From JBCFBK01 sp038562555 (lineage in GTDB: Bacteria > Bacteroidota > Bacteroidia > Bacteroidales > Prolixibacteraceae), in assembly GCA_038562555.1 (NCBI GenBank), contig JBCFBK010000006.1, forward strand, positions 103,211 through 167,210: a DNA stretch of 64,000 nt, given 5' to 3'. Positions 33,341 through 43,529 of this stretch are shown here, piece by piece. Made by a program: the position numbers and the translations under genes. The first letter of the stretch is position 1. Each line of letters starts with the position of its first letter. The notes beneath the pieces were generated by a model. That model was not told where the DNA came from and made no database searches. It saw only the letters and a list, made by a program, of their open reading frames with translations.

Positions 33341-35105
33341 AAAAAAGTTCTCTTACAGGATTCATTCTAATTATTTCATTTTATTTGGAACCGGGCGGCT
33401 GCCGGCTTTGATCAGGAACAGAAGCAGTGTGACTTTCTTTTCAGGCTGCAAACTGATTGTAATCTTGTCGCTCTGGGCAATCACGATCGCTCCCTTGCAT
33501 GCGTGTGACCCGCGGCAGGAGGGGCTGGAAACGGTATCGAACGTGAAAATAGCCGTATCCCGGCAGCACGTTCCTGTGCTTACACGAGTTGAAGATAATA
33601 CAATCCTTAGAATAGATCTTAATGCTGAGGGGGGATCGGTTCAGGCAATCAAGATAAGCATGAAAGGGACCACTGATTTGAGTGATGTGGAATCAGTCAG
33701 GCTTTTCTATGGCGAAACCGACGAAGTTTTGCGCGAGCGGCCGAAGCCATATGGTGAAGCAGTTGCTGCAGCCGGGGAGATCATTTTCTCTGGCCCGGCT
33801 ATTCTGGTTGATCCTTCTTTGTCTTTCAGACTCTCTGTCCGGATAAAAGAAAGTGCCAACTTACTGCATCGTGTGGACGCCTCGTGTGAGTGGGTGAAAA
33901 TAGACGGAGAGCAACTTGTTCCGCAGGTGAAACCAACAGGAGGTGCGTTACGGTTGGGAATGGCTCTCCGTCAACATGGAGATGACCAGGTCCATACCTA
34001 CCGAATTCCCGGTCTGACTACAACAAAAAACGGAAGCTTGCTGGCCATTTACGACGTCAGGCGTGAAAGCAGCCGTGACCTTCAGGGAAATATGGACATT
34101 GGCCTGAGCAGGAGTACCGATGGAGGGAATAGCTGGGAGCCCATGCGGATTGTCGTTGATAAAGGCGCCTGGGGTGGCCTGCCGGAGAAGTTTAACGGGG
34201 TGAGCGATGCCTGCGTATTGGTCGATGAAAACGCGAATACCATTTTTGTGGCGGGATTGTGGATGTATGGCGTGATTAATGAGAGTGGGCAGTGGGTTGA
34301 AGGACTGACCGAATCATCAACTGAATGGAATCACCAGTGGCGGGACAAAGGTTCCCAACCCGGTTTCGACGTAAAGCAAACATCGCAGTTTCTGATCACT
34401 AAAAGTACTGACGACGGAAAGACCTGGTCCGAACCGGTCAACCTGACACGGATGTGCAAAAAGGAAGCCTGGTGGTTGTGGGCACCCGCTCCCGGGCATG
34501 GTATTACCCTGGATGACGGGACGCTGGTGTTTCCGACACAGGGACGCGACGAAAGGGGAGAGAGCTTTTCGAATATTACCTGGAGCAAAGATGGCGGGCA
34601 GACCTGGACGACCAGTAATATAGCGAGCCGCAAAACAACCGAAAATATGGTGGCCCAACTCGGCGACGGATCAATCATGATCAATGCCAGGCTCACGGCC
34701 AACCGGGGAAACACCGGACCGGACAACGGGCGGGTGATCAGCGTGAGCCGCGATCTGGGCGAAAGCTGGACAGAGCATCCTACGTCCCGGAACGCCCTGA
34801 TTGAGCCGACCTGCATGGCCAGTCTTCATAAACATGAATATTCGGAGAACGGACAAAAGAAGAACCTTTTGCTTTTTTCCAATCCCAATTCGAAGACAGA
34901 CCGGCAGAATATGACCATCAAAGTCAGTTTTGACAATGGGCAAACCTGGCCTGAGAAATACTGGTTGCTCCTGGATGAAGGAAAGGGCAGGGGGTATTCG
35001 TGCCTGACCTCAGTTGATGAGCAAACCATCGGTATTTTATACGAAGGCAGCGGGGCCGATATGATTTTTCAGAAAATTCCGCTGTCTGAACTGATCGGCA
35101 AATAA
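33336..35105 (+). CDS. exo-alpha-sialidase (GH33), probable lipoprotein
   Basis: Releases terminal sialic acid from host glycans at the cell surface or in the periplasm. It has 589 residues. YRIPGLTTTKNGSLLAIYDVRR supplies the RIP motif and catalytic Arg/Asp. Five Asp-boxes are visible (SRSTDGGNSW, TKSTDDGKTW, TWSKDGGQTW, SVSRDLGESW, KVSFDNGQTW). An N-terminal carbohydrate-binding-like domain spans about 60-200. LHAC near residue 53-56 is a candidate lipobox, but about 40 residues precede its hydrophobic core, so a later start (for example the GTG at Val33) is possible. Confidence 0.92.
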   Translation: MVKKFSYRIHSNYFILFGTGRLPALIRNRSSVTFFSGCKLIVILSLWAITIAPLHACDPRQEGLETVSNVKIAVSRQHVPVLTRVEDNTILRIDLNAEGGSVQAIKISMKGTTDLSDVESVRLFYGETDEVLRERPKPYGEAVAAAGEIIFSGPAILVDPSLSFRLSVRIKESANLLHRVDASCEWVKIDGEQLVPQVKPTGGALRLGMALRQHGDDQVHTYRIPGLTTTKNGSLLAIYDVRRESSRDLQGNMDIGLSRSTDGGNSWEPMRIVVDKGAWGGLPEKFNGVSDACVLVDENANTIFVAGLWMYGVINESGQWVEGLTESSTEWNHQWRDKGSQPGFDVKQTSQFLITKSTDDGKTWSEPVNLTRMCKKEAWWLWAPAPGHGITLDDGTLVFPTQGRDERGESFSNITWSKDGGQTWTTSNIASRKTTENMVAQLGDGSIMINARLTANRGNTGPDNGRVISVSRDLGESWTEHPTSRNALIEPTCMASLHKHEYSENGQKKNLLLFSNPNSKTDRQNMTIKVSFDNGQTWPEKYWLLLDEGKGRGYSCLTSVDEQTIGILYEGSGADMIFQKIPLSELIGK

Positions 35106-35191
35106 CACTTTTCACAAAAAGCAGGCCTGTCGGGGAAAAGCAGGAGCAGCGAAGTCCTGATTTGTCAACCGGCGCGTCTGATGATGTAAAA

Positions 35192-35270
35192 GAAGGGAGC
35201 AGCGAATTCCCTCCATGCAAAAACGCTTGATGCTTATTAATTAACTAAACACAATTACACAGATGGAAAA
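35192..35270 (+). repeat. duplicated 5' leader with hairpin, copy 2 (before susC)
   Basis: GGGAGCAGCGAATTCCC keeps the AGCGAAT loop seen in copy 1 with a shorter stem. It is followed by the ATGCAAAAAC, TGATGCTTA and TAACTAAACACA blocks. The first codons also match copy 1 (ATGG-AAAAAAGTTCT). Confidence 0.8.
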
Positions 35271-38200
35271 AAAGTTCTGTAGCCGAGCTCGGACCTGGCA
35301 ACCCGGTCTTCGGTATCTCATGATGCTTCTTTTATTGTGCTTTGTTTTTCAATCGCGGGCTCAGGAAAATTCACTCCTGATCAGCGGTACCGTAACTGAC
35401 CAGCAGAACCAGCCACTGCCCGGCGTCACGGTTGTCCTGAAAAATACGACGACGGGAACTGTCACTGATATCGACGGTAAATTTTCCCTGAGAGCCGCGA
35501 CGGGAGCGGTCATTGCGTTCTCCTTCATCGGTTATGAACCACGTGAAGTTGCGGTGAATGATCAGAATACGTTAAATGTCGTGTTATCCACAACTACACA
35601 GGGACTTGATGAGGTAGTGGTGGTAGGTTATGGCACGCAATCCAGGCGCACCGTGACTTCGGCCATTACGAAGGTAGATGGGGAAGTATTAAAGAATATC
35701 CCCATCAGTACGGTCGGCGAAGGCCTGAAGGGAAAGATCGCCGGAGCCCGTCTGTACACAGCCAATAACACACCAGGTGCGGATCCCATCATACGGATCC
35801 GTGGAGGGTCGTCCATCAACAAGAGCAATGACCCGTTGATCCTGGTTGACGGGATTGAACGGGCCTTCTCGGGAATTAATCCGAACGACATTGAATCGAT
35901 CGAGGTGCTGAAAGATGCAGCATCAACAGCGATTTACGGATCCAGAGCTTCCAACGGAGTCGTACTGATCACCACCAAAAGGGGTTCGAAGGATAAAGCG
36001 CCAAGAGTGACTTTTGATTTATCGCTGGCTCAGCAGGAAGCCGAAAGCCTGATTGATTTCATGAATGCCGAAGATTATATCAATACGGTTCGTCCGGCAG
36101 TTGCCCTTGGACCTAAATCACAATATAATTCGCAATCAGGATACTCCGCGAGCTCGGGAAACAGTGCCAACTCCATTTATACCACGCGGTTTCTGAATTC
36201 GGGTGAGGCCGTTCCTGCCGGTTACAAGTCAATGCCCGATCCGCTGGACGCCACCAAAACCCTGATATTTCAGGATAATAGTTTTCAGGATCTGATTTAC
36301 AGGAAGGCGCTTTGGCAGAATTATTACGTCGGCATCGACGGTGGCACCGAGTCCATTCGTTATGCCGCAAGCATTGGATATACAGACGATTTTGGGGTGG
36401 CCATCGGAACCGGATATACCCGGTTTAGCTCACGCGCCAACACGGATATCCGAATTTCTGATAAGCTCTCGCTAACAACAGGCTTTGATTTTTCACGAAC
36501 CTTGTCGGAAGAATATGACAACCAGATGAATGTTATTGCCAGAGGTTTATCTTCGCCTCCTACACAACGCATCTACAATGACGATGGAACCCCGACGCCG
36601 GGCTATAATGCCACATCACCAAATCCGGTGTGGTATGATTTTACACGCGACCAATCGGCGAAAGATAACCGGCTGGCACTGTACGGTAAGTTGAATTATC
36701 AAGTGACCGATGCTTTAAGGGCGAATGTAGATGTGTCTTATTATAACCATGTGGGCCAGTCCGATTATTTCGAAAAAGCCCACCAGTTCAATGGTTTGAG
36801 GCCTACCAAATCCAGTTTTAGTGAATTGGGCAGAACAAAACTGGATGCTTACTTTTCATATGTGAAATCATTTGAAGACAAGCATACGTTATCAGCTATG
36901 GCGGGGTATTCTTATCAGCTTTACAACAAGAAATCGCTTTCTGCTGCAGTTTCCGGCGCCAGTTCCGACAAGGTTCCCACACTGAGCGCCGGTCCGACCA
37001 AAACCGATGCTGACAGCGGGTTTGAGAAGGAAGTGCTGATCGGCTATTTCGGCCGTTTTTCATACGATTATCTGAAAAAATACATGTTCACGGCAACTTT
37101 CAGGGAAGACGCTTCCTCTCGCTTTGCCAAAGGCAATCAGTGGGGGTTCTTTCCCGGTGCATCTGTCGGATGGATGATCTCGGAGGAATCATTTATGAAG
37201 GAATTACCGGTCGTTTCCAATCTGAAGCTCAGGGCGAGCTACGGTCAGACAGGTAATAATTCGATTGGCTTGTATGATGCGCAGGGGAAATATTCAACCG
37301 ATACCAAGTACGACGGTAATGCAGGTATAAGGCCTTCATCCATGCCCAACCGCGAATTAACCTGGGAAACATCGACCCAGCTGGATGCGGGATTTGAATT
37401 AGGGCTTTTGAAAAACCGGGTCTCTTTAAGTGCCGACTATTTCAACAAGATCACCGACGACTTGCTGTTTAGCAAGGAGCTTCCCAATACGTCCGGATTC
37501 AGTTCCGTTCAAACCAATATCGGCAAGGTCCGTTTCAGGGGATTTGACCTGGAGCTGTCGACTGTGAACATTCAAAATAAGAACTTTCAATGGGAATCCA
37601 AGCTGACCTGGAGCTATGTGAAGAATAAAGTGCTGGAACTTCCTGAAAATGGCCGCGACCGGAACCGCATCGGCGGTATCACGCTGCCCGACGGAACTGC
37701 ATTCGGAGGTACAGCCGAAGGCGAGCCGCTTTACCGGTATTATGGATTTATGGTTGACGGAATTTTGGAAACGAGCGAGGCTGCAGCTTCGGCACGATAT
37801 GATGACAAAGCCAAAGGATGGAGCACAACTGACCGCAGGAGTGTTAAGGGCCGGAAATCGGTAGGCGATTATGAATGGATGGACCGAAACGCGGACAATA
37901 ATATCACCAATCTGGATCAGTTTGAATTGGGCGTAACTGTTCCGCACACAACCGGTGGCTTAAATAACAGCTTCAGCTATAAAAACTTTAATCTCAGTGT
38001 TTTCGTAGACTGGGCGCTTGGCCATAGCATCAATGACAATGCCTTCATGCGGTACTTTATGAACACCTTCGCCAACAACTATACCCTGGTGGATGAGGTA
38101 AAGAAGACCTGGAAGCAGCCGGGAGACCAGACCAAATATGCCCGCTTTACGGCGAATGACCCTGATGACGGGAATGCCAACTTCTCCAGAACTTCAGACG

Positions 38201-38448
38201 TATTCAATTACAAGGGTGATTACCTATGTATCCGGGAGGTAAGCCTGCAGTATAATGTATCGTCCAAACTGATCAGCAAGTGGGGGATTTATGGTTTGAC
38301 CGTTACGCTTTCGGGGAACAACCTGCACTACTTTTCTGCAGTGAACGGCATCAGCCCGGAGGTAGGCGCGTCAACGACCTATAATAAGGACTATTACAAC
38401 TATCCGCCGATCCGAAGATATGCCATTGGTGTAAAAGTGACATTCTAA
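35263..38448 (+). CDS. SusC/RagA-family TonB-linked outer membrane transporter (NanO-like)
   Basis: A 1061-residue TonB-dependent transporter. The signal peptide ends FQSRAQ (about 34). A carboxypeptidase-like regulatory domain follows (about 42-115, ISGTVTDQQNQPLPGVTVVL), then a DEVVVVGYGTQ segment, a plug (IRIRGGSSINKSNDPLILVDG) and a 22-strand barrel ending in IGVKVTF. Paired with a SusD directly downstream and surrounded by sialidase, nanA and a sialate symporter, it most likely imports sialic acid or sialylated oligosaccharides. Substrate is inferred from context. Confidence 0.93.
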   Translation: MEKKFCSRARTWQPGLRYLMMLLLLCFVFQSRAQENSLLISGTVTDQQNQPLPGVTVVLKNTTTGTVTDIDGKFSLRAATGAVIAFSFIGYEPREVAVNDQNTLNVVLSTTTQGLDEVVVVGYGTQSRRTVTSAITKVDGEVLKNIPISTVGEGLKGKIAGARLYTANNTPGADPIIRIRGGSSINKSNDPLILVDGIERAFSGINPNDIESIEVLKDAASTAIYGSRASNGVVLITTKRGSKDKAPRVTFDLSLAQQEAESLIDFMNAEDYINTVRPAVALGPKSQYNSQSGYSASSGNSANSIYTTRFLNSGEAVPAGYKSMPDPLDATKTLIFQDNSFQDLIYRKALWQNYYVGIDGGTESIRYAASIGYTDDFGVAIGTGYTRFSSRANTDIRISDKLSLTTGFDFSRTLSEEYDNQMNVIARGLSSPPTQRIYNDDGTPTPGYNATSPNPVWYDFTRDQSAKDNRLALYGKLNYQVTDALRANVDVSYYNHVGQSDYFEKAHQFNGLRPTKSSFSELGRTKLDAYFSYVKSFEDKHTLSAMAGYSYQLYNKKSLSAAVSGASSDKVPTLSAGPTKTDADSGFEKEVLIGYFGRFSYDYLKKYMFTATFREDASSRFAKGNQWGFFPGASVGWMISEESFMKELPVVSNLKLRASYGQTGNNSIGLYDAQGKYSTDTKYDGNAGIRPSSMPNRELTWETSTQLDAGFELGLLKNRVSLSADYFNKITDDLLFSKELPNTSGFSSVQTNIGKVRFRGFDLELSTVNIQNKNFQWESKLTWSYVKNKVLELPENGRDRNRIGGITLPDGTAFGGTAEGEPLYRYYGFMVDGILETSEAAASARYDDKAKGWSTTDRRSVKGRKSVGDYEWMDRNADNNITNLDQFELGVTVPHTTGGLNNSFSYKNFNLSVFVDWALGHSINDNAFMRYFMNTFANNYTLVDEVKKTWKQPGDQTKYARFTANDPDDGNANFSRTSDVFNYKGDYLCIREVSLQYNVSSKLISKWGIYGLTVTLSGNNLHYFSAVNGISPEVGASTTYNKDYYNYPPIRRYAIGVKVTF

Positions 38449-38466
38449 TATCAAAAAAAAGAAATT

Positions 38467-39918
38467 ATGAACACAAAGATAATAGCCAGTTTTATTCTCG
38501 GTTGTTTGCTTTTTTCTTCCTGTCACGATGATCTTTTGGTGACACAGAAGAGTGAAATTACAGCAAATTCAATGTGGACCAGTGAGAGTGACGCCACTGC
38601 GGCTATGTACGGTATGTACAATAAATTTCGCGCTGCGTTTAACCAGGGATACATGTACTGGGGAGAATACCGTAACGGTTTATGGGGTGACGGACTTGCT
38701 TCACAGTCTGACCGGGATAACACTTACCTGAACCGGATCAGCAGCAGCCATGCTTATTCAGATTGGGAAGATCTCTATACTACCATTAATGACTGTAATT
38801 TAATTCTGAAATACACTCCCGCAATCGAATTTCAGAATGAGGATGCCCGGAATAAGGTTTTGGCCAATGCCCTTTTTGCACGGGCTTTTTGCTATTACTG
38901 GATCGGGCGGATCTGGGGAGATGCGCCACTGCTTTTGAACGGGTTTGAATCGGGTAATCAGGAAGATTTGTATCCCAGTCGCCAACCGGTGGCGGATATT
39001 ATGGGTCAGGTTGCCAGCGATTTAGATGAAGCGCTTGCTAAAATGCCGGAGAGCGTGAACGACCGGAACCTGGCATCGAAGGGTTCCATACAGATGCTGA
39101 TGACCGATTACTACCTGTGGATGGCAAAAGTCATGAACGGAGGTGCCGCCGCTTTGCAAAAGGCAAAAACGGCGCTTGCCGGAGTTCGTACGGATGCCGA
39201 CTATCAGTTACTCAATAGTTATGCTTCTGTTTTTCAAAATGAGCTGAATTCAGAGATTATTTTTGCCTGGAGCTATGTAAAAGACGAGTATACGGGCGGT
39301 TATCCGGCCGATTATCTGGTTCCCTCCCAATACACTTCTGCCGCGACCATTGAAAACCCGGTGAAGGTTGGGAGTCACCAGCAGTGGTGTTTCTACACGG
39401 AAAATTACAAGCAGTTTCTTTCTTCCGATCCCCGCGACAGCAGGACGATCGTCAGTTTCCAAACTTTTTATGACGCGCCGAAAGCGCAGACTTTCCAATG
39501 GATAAACAAGTTTGACGGAACGTGGGAGAACGGCACCCGAATCTTTGATGCCGATATTATCGTTTACCGGTATGCCGATGTGCTGCTTTTCAATGCCGAA
39601 ATAGAAAATGCGCTGGGCGCTAAAGGAACAGCCATTGCTGAGCTCAATAAAGTGGCTAAACGAGCTTATGGGGTTGATAATTACTATCCCGAAACACTTT
39701 CGGCCGCGGAGGTGGACAGCAAAATTCTGGATGAACGGATGAAGGAATTTGCGGCTGAAGGAAAGACCTGGTGGGACTTTAGACGCTTCGGTGTGGCGTT
39801 CACGAAAGTTCCCGGCTTGTCAGGCCGCGAGAATGAACAGAATGTTTTATTGTGGCCGGTGAACTCGGGTTCCATTAACAGTAATCCGAACATCAAACAA
39901 ACGCCGGGACTTTTATAA
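38467..39918 (+). CDS. SusD/RagB-family glycan-binding lipoprotein (NanU-like)
   Basis: A 483-residue surface lipoprotein that caps the SusC barrel and captures substrate. The signal ends in the lipobox LLFSSC with Cys19. The N-terminal TPR-like helices (ANSMWTSESDATAAMYGMYN) and the C-terminal SusD ending (GKTWWDFRRFG, NVLLWPVNSGSINSNPNIKQ) are typical. It starts 18 bp after susC. Confidence 0.93.
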   Translation: MNTKIIASFILGCLLFSSCHDDLLVTQKSEITANSMWTSESDATAAMYGMYNKFRAAFNQGYMYWGEYRNGLWGDGLASQSDRDNTYLNRISSSHAYSDWEDLYTTINDCNLILKYTPAIEFQNEDARNKVLANALFARAFCYYWIGRIWGDAPLLLNGFESGNQEDLYPSRQPVADIMGQVASDLDEALAKMPESVNDRNLASKGSIQMLMTDYYLWMAKVMNGGAAALQKAKTALAGVRTDADYQLLNSYASVFQNELNSEIIFAWSYVKDEYTGGYPADYLVPSQYTSAATIENPVKVGSHQQWCFYTENYKQFLSSDPRDSRTIVSFQTFYDAPKAQTFQWINKFDGTWENGTRIFDADIIVYRYADVLLFNAEIENALGAKGTAIAELNKVAKRAYGVDNYYPETLSAAEVDSKILDERMKEFAAEGKTWWDFRRFGVAFTKVPGLSGRENEQNVLLWPVNSGSINSNPNIKQTPGLL

Positions 39919-39994
39919 AAAACTGGATACAGCGGACCTAACGACCTGAGCACCTCCGGTTGTTTTGTCCGCTGCCCTGGCTAAACCGATAACC

Positions 39995-41431
39995 ATGAAG
40001 CTAAAAAGAGAAATACAGCTTATCTGCTCTGCCGGCTTATGCTGTTTAGCTGTTGCAAACAGCTTTGGTGGCGACAGCAGGAAGCCCAACGTCGTTTTCA
40101 TCTGCGTGGATGATCTCCGTCCAGATATGGGGTGCTACGGAGATACCCGGGCTTTGACTCCACATATGGATAAACTGGCACAACGAGGGGTTGTTTTTAA
40201 CAACGCCTATTGCCAGCAGGCGGTTTGCAATCCCTCAAGAGCTTCTGTAATGACAGGTCTGCGTCCCGATCAGATCGACGTTACTAACCTGGAAAGTCAT
40301 TTCCGCAACCGATTGCCCGATATAGAGACCTTGCCGCAGGCATTCAAGCGTAGTGGATACCAGTCGATTGGCATTGGCAAAATTTTTCACGGACAGAAGA
40401 ATACCCAGGATGATGTTTCCTGGTCGAAACCTCCGGTCATGAACCTTTCTCAAAAAAAGAATGAGTACGTTCTTGAGCGGAACAAGGAGGGAGGAAAGGC
40501 CGACTCTTACGAATGGAGCGAGGTGGGCGATGAAGCTTACGAAGACGGCAGAATTGCAACAGAAGCTATCAGGGAGTTGAAAGAATTGGGAAAATCTGAA
40601 AGTCCTTTCTTTCTGGCCCTCGGGTTTAAGAAACCTCATCTTCCTTTTTGCGCTCCCAAAAAGTACTGGGACCTCTACAATGAAGAAATGTTCGCTGAGG
40701 TTCCTCATCCGGAAAAGCCAATCGGGGCGCCGGATATTGCTTTTCACGACTGTCAGGAGTTAAGGGGATACCGCGACATCGGCCAGGGAGAAATTGACGC
40801 GGCTAAAATCAGCAGGCTTTGGCAGGGCTATTATGCCTGCATCAGTTATGTGGATGCGCAGATCGGAAAGGTCATCAATACAATCGACGAGCTGGGGTTA
40901 ACCCAAAACACGATCATTGTATTGTGGGGAGATCACGGATATCATCTTGGAGAGCAGGGGTTATGGTGCAAATCGACCAATTTTGAACTGGATGCGCGGA
41001 CTCCACTCATTATTTCGGCGCCAGGGGTTTCGCAAACTGGCGTTCATTCCGGATCAATTGTTGAGGCGCTTGATCTTTATCCGACGCTGGTCGATCTGTG
41101 TGGACTGAAGACCTCGAAGAAGCTTTCGGGGCTCAGCTTAAGGCCGGTTTTGGTTAATCCCGAAGTTGAAATAAAGCAGGCCGCATTCAGCCAGTTTGTT
41201 CGACCTTATGCCGCTTTGCGGAACCAGCCGCCTACCCATATGGGATATTCTGTCCGAACAAAAGAATGGCGGTGCACAGCCTGGTTCAACGCTCAAAGCG
41301 ACTCCATCGAATTCAAAGAACTCTATCGCCTGGATGGCAGTCGCATTGAAACGGAAAATGTGGCAGGTGACAGCCGATATTCAAAAACCATGAAAAAACT
41401 GATCAGACTACTCCAGGAATACAGGAATTAA
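39995..41431 (+). CDS. sulfatase 1 (iduronate-2-sulfatase-like)
   Basis: Formylglycine-dependent sulfatase of 478 residues. A hydrophobic N-terminus (about 5-25) suggests export. Metal-binding IVCVDDLRPD-type residues appear as FICVDDLRPDMGCYGD (about 35-50). The modified Cys is C78 in CNPSRASVMTG, and WGDHGYHLGEQG carries the later metal ligands. Sequence features resemble iduronate-2-sulfatase. The likely job is removal of sulfate from mucin or glycosaminoglycan chains. The ATG at 39995 is preferred over an upstream start at 39965. No sulfatase-maturing enzyme is seen in the window. Confidence 0.9.
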   Translation: MKLKREIQLICSAGLCCLAVANSFGGDSRKPNVVFICVDDLRPDMGCYGDTRALTPHMDKLAQRGVVFNNAYCQQAVCNPSRASVMTGLRPDQIDVTNLESHFRNRLPDIETLPQAFKRSGYQSIGIGKIFHGQKNTQDDVSWSKPPVMNLSQKKNEYVLERNKEGGKADSYEWSEVGDEAYEDGRIATEAIRELKELGKSESPFFLALGFKKPHLPFCAPKKYWDLYNEEMFAEVPHPEKPIGAPDIAFHDCQELRGYRDIGQGEIDAAKISRLWQGYYACISYVDAQIGKVINTIDELGLTQNTIIVLWGDHGYHLGEQGLWCKSTNFELDARTPLIISAPGVSQTGVHSGSIVEALDLYPTLVDLCGLKTSKKLSGLSLRPVLVNPEVEIKQAAFSQFVRPYAALRNQPPTHMGYSVRTKEWRCTAWFNAQSDSIEFKELYRLDGSRIETENVAGDSRYSKTMKKLIRLLQEYRN

Positions 41432-41434
41432 AAA

Positions 41435-41932
41435 ATGCACAACAGGAGAAATTTTTTAAAGCTGGCAGGTTCGGGGGTTTTGATAAAAATGAACGTCTCG
41501 GCCCTTACGATCTTGTGATATGCGGTGGAGGTCCTTCGGGATGTGCCGCCGCGCTCTCGTCTGCAAAAGCCGGACTGAAGGTTTTATTGGTTGAAATGCA
41601 GGCACAGTTGGGAGGCACCGGCACCTCGGGATTGGTTTCGCATTGGCTCGGCGGACGAAACAGTAAAGGCTAATGGACTGTCGGAGGCATTTTTAAATCA
41701 CTTACAGAAGAAGCTTATAGAAAAGGTATTGCACTTATCCCACTACCTAAGGCAGATGAAAAATACCAGCCGCACGGATAGTACAAAAGCCTGGGTGCAG
41801 GCATTGCGGCAAAGCAAGTGATCGAAAGAAACATCCCATTTTCTAAAATTGATATTCAATTGTTGAAGGAAGCTTTGATCGTTAATGGCGCCATTTACAG
41901 GCTGCCCGAAACGCGAATGGGATTTTTTTAGT
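41435..41932 (+). pseudogene. decayed FAD-dependent oxidoreductase (N- and C-terminal remnants)
   Basis: A frame from the ATG at 41435 encodes a twin-arginine-like start (NRRNFLKLAG) and stops at 41516. A second frame continues the gene with YDLVICGGGPSGCAAALSSA (FAD Rossmann loop) and GGTGTSGLVSHWLGG. It meets stops after GGRNSKG and again before YKSLGAGIAAKQVIERN. The last part resembles the C-terminal end of the same family, so about 1.2-1.4 kb of the middle is missing. At least one frameshift, two stops and a large deletion are visible. It separates sulfatase 1 from sulfatase 2. Confidence 0.75.
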
Positions 41933-42017
41933 TCTAAAGTAGTTTTTCGCATTGATTTCTCAAAAATCCGACTTATCTTTTGGCTTGGATTGTGGTGCAA
42001 AACCTTAATATTTTCGA

Positions 42018-43490
42018 ATGAACACTCTACCTAAACTGTTGACCGGAACCTCTGTGCTTTTGGCGGGAATGGCTGCTTACGGGCAGGTCCCGGAGAACCT
42101 GTCAGGAAAGCAGCCAAATATTATCCTCATTTATGTCGATGACATGGGGTATGGTGACCTGAGTTGTTTTGGCGCCACCCGGTATAAAACGCCCAACCTG
42201 GATCGGATGGCTAACCAAGGGGTTCGATTCACCAGTTTTTATGTATCGCAGGCTGTTTGCAGTGCTTCCCGGGCTGCTTTGCTAACCGGTTGCTATTCCA
42301 ACCGCGTGGGCATAACCGGGGCGCTTATGCCCACTGCCAAAATCGGGCTGAACCCGGAAGAAGAGACGATTGCTGAAGTTTTAAAGAAAAGGAATTACAA
42401 AACGGCCGCCGTTGGCAAATGGCACCTGGGGCATCACAAACAGTTTCTTCCCCTGCAGCAAGGATTTGACGAATATACCGGTTTGCCATATTCGAACGAC
42501 ATGTGGCCCCTCTTTTTCGACGGGAGCCGAAATATTCCCCCTTCGCATGCCCGGAAACTGGACTACCCGGAATTACCGCTTATCAAAGGAAATGACAAAA
42601 TTAAAGAGCTGAAGACACTTGGCGACCAGGCATTGCTAACCACGCTATATACCGAAACAGCGGTCGATTTTATAAGACGGAACAAAAAGAATCCCTTCTT
42701 CCTCTATCTGGCACATTCCATGCCACACGTGCCGTTGGCTGTGTCGGATAAATTCAAGGGGAAAAGTGAACAGGGACTCTACGGCGATGTGATCATGGAG
42801 ATCGACTGGTCAGTAGGAGAGATCATCAATGTCCTGGAAGACATCGGGATCAGCGATAATACATTGATTGTTTTTACATCCGACAACGGTCCGTGGCTGA
42901 ACTTCGGGAATCACGCCGGTTCCACTGCCGGCCTTCGGCAGGGAAAGGGAACCAGTTTTGAGGGAGGACAGCGTGTCCCCTGCGTCATGAAATGGCCGGG
43001 AGTGATCCCGGAAGGTATAGTCTGCAACAAGTTGGCTGCAACGATCGATATTCTCCCCACTCTGGCTGCGATTACAAGGGCCCCGCTTCCTGAAAAACGG
43101 ATCGATGGGGTGAATATCTTCCCGCTGATGAAGGGAGACTCCAGTGCTGAACCCCGGCAACACCTGTATTATTATTACCAAAAAAACAGTCTGGAAGCCG
43201 TGCGAAACGGTAACTGGAAACTGGTGCTTCCCCACAAATACCGGTCGTACGAGGGAGTAATGCCGGGACAGGATGGTTACCCGGGCGAATATGCCCAGTC
43301 AGAAACAGGCATGGCGCTCTATGACATGCGCCGCGATCCTGGGGAACGGTATGATGTAAAGGAACTTTATCCTGAAGTGGTTCGGGAACTGACCGGACTT
43401 GCTGAACAGGCCAGGGAAGACCTCGGAGATGATTTGACGGGCAGATCCGGAAAAAACAGGCGGGAACCAGGTATGCAAGAAATTAAATGA
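42018..43490 (+). CDS. sulfatase 2 (arylsulfatase-like)
   Basis: A 490-residue sulfatase. The signal peptide (about 1-22) ends AAYGQ. ILIYVDDMGYGDLSCFG gives the Asp-Asp metal site. The modified Cys is C81 in CSASRAALLTG, an unusual but accepted C-x-A-S-R variant. FTSDNGPWLNFGNHAGSTAGL holds the second metal site and substrate pocket. It belongs to the arylsulfatase A/GalNAc-6-sulfatase-like group. Upstream are the FAD oxidoreductase remains, and sulfatase 3 follows after 39 bp. Confidence 0.92.
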   Translation: MNTLPKLLTGTSVLLAGMAAYGQVPENLSGKQPNIILIYVDDMGYGDLSCFGATRYKTPNLDRMANQGVRFTSFYVSQAVCSASRAALLTGCYSNRVGITGALMPTAKIGLNPEEETIAEVLKKRNYKTAAVGKWHLGHHKQFLPLQQGFDEYTGLPYSNDMWPLFFDGSRNIPPSHARKLDYPELPLIKGNDKIKELKTLGDQALLTTLYTETAVDFIRRNKKNPFFLYLAHSMPHVPLAVSDKFKGKSEQGLYGDVIMEIDWSVGEIINVLEDIGISDNTLIVFTSDNGPWLNFGNHAGSTAGLRQGKGTSFEGGQRVPCVMKWPGVIPEGIVCNKLAATIDILPTLAAITRAPLPEKRIDGVNIFPLMKGDSSAEPRQHLYYYYQKNSLEAVRNGNWKLVLPHKYRSYEGVMPGQDGYPGEYAQSETGMALYDMRRDPGERYDVKELYPEVVRELTGLAEQAREDLGDDLTGRSGKNRREPGMQEIK

Positions 43491-43529
43491 TAAATTGGTC
43501 CGTGACCTTTTATAACCTAATCGATCAAA

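Noticed and set aside
39931..39975. CAGCGGAC/GTCCGCTG inverted repeat between susD and sulfatase 1 as a terminator
   Set aside because: The loop is about 30 bases and there is no T-tract.
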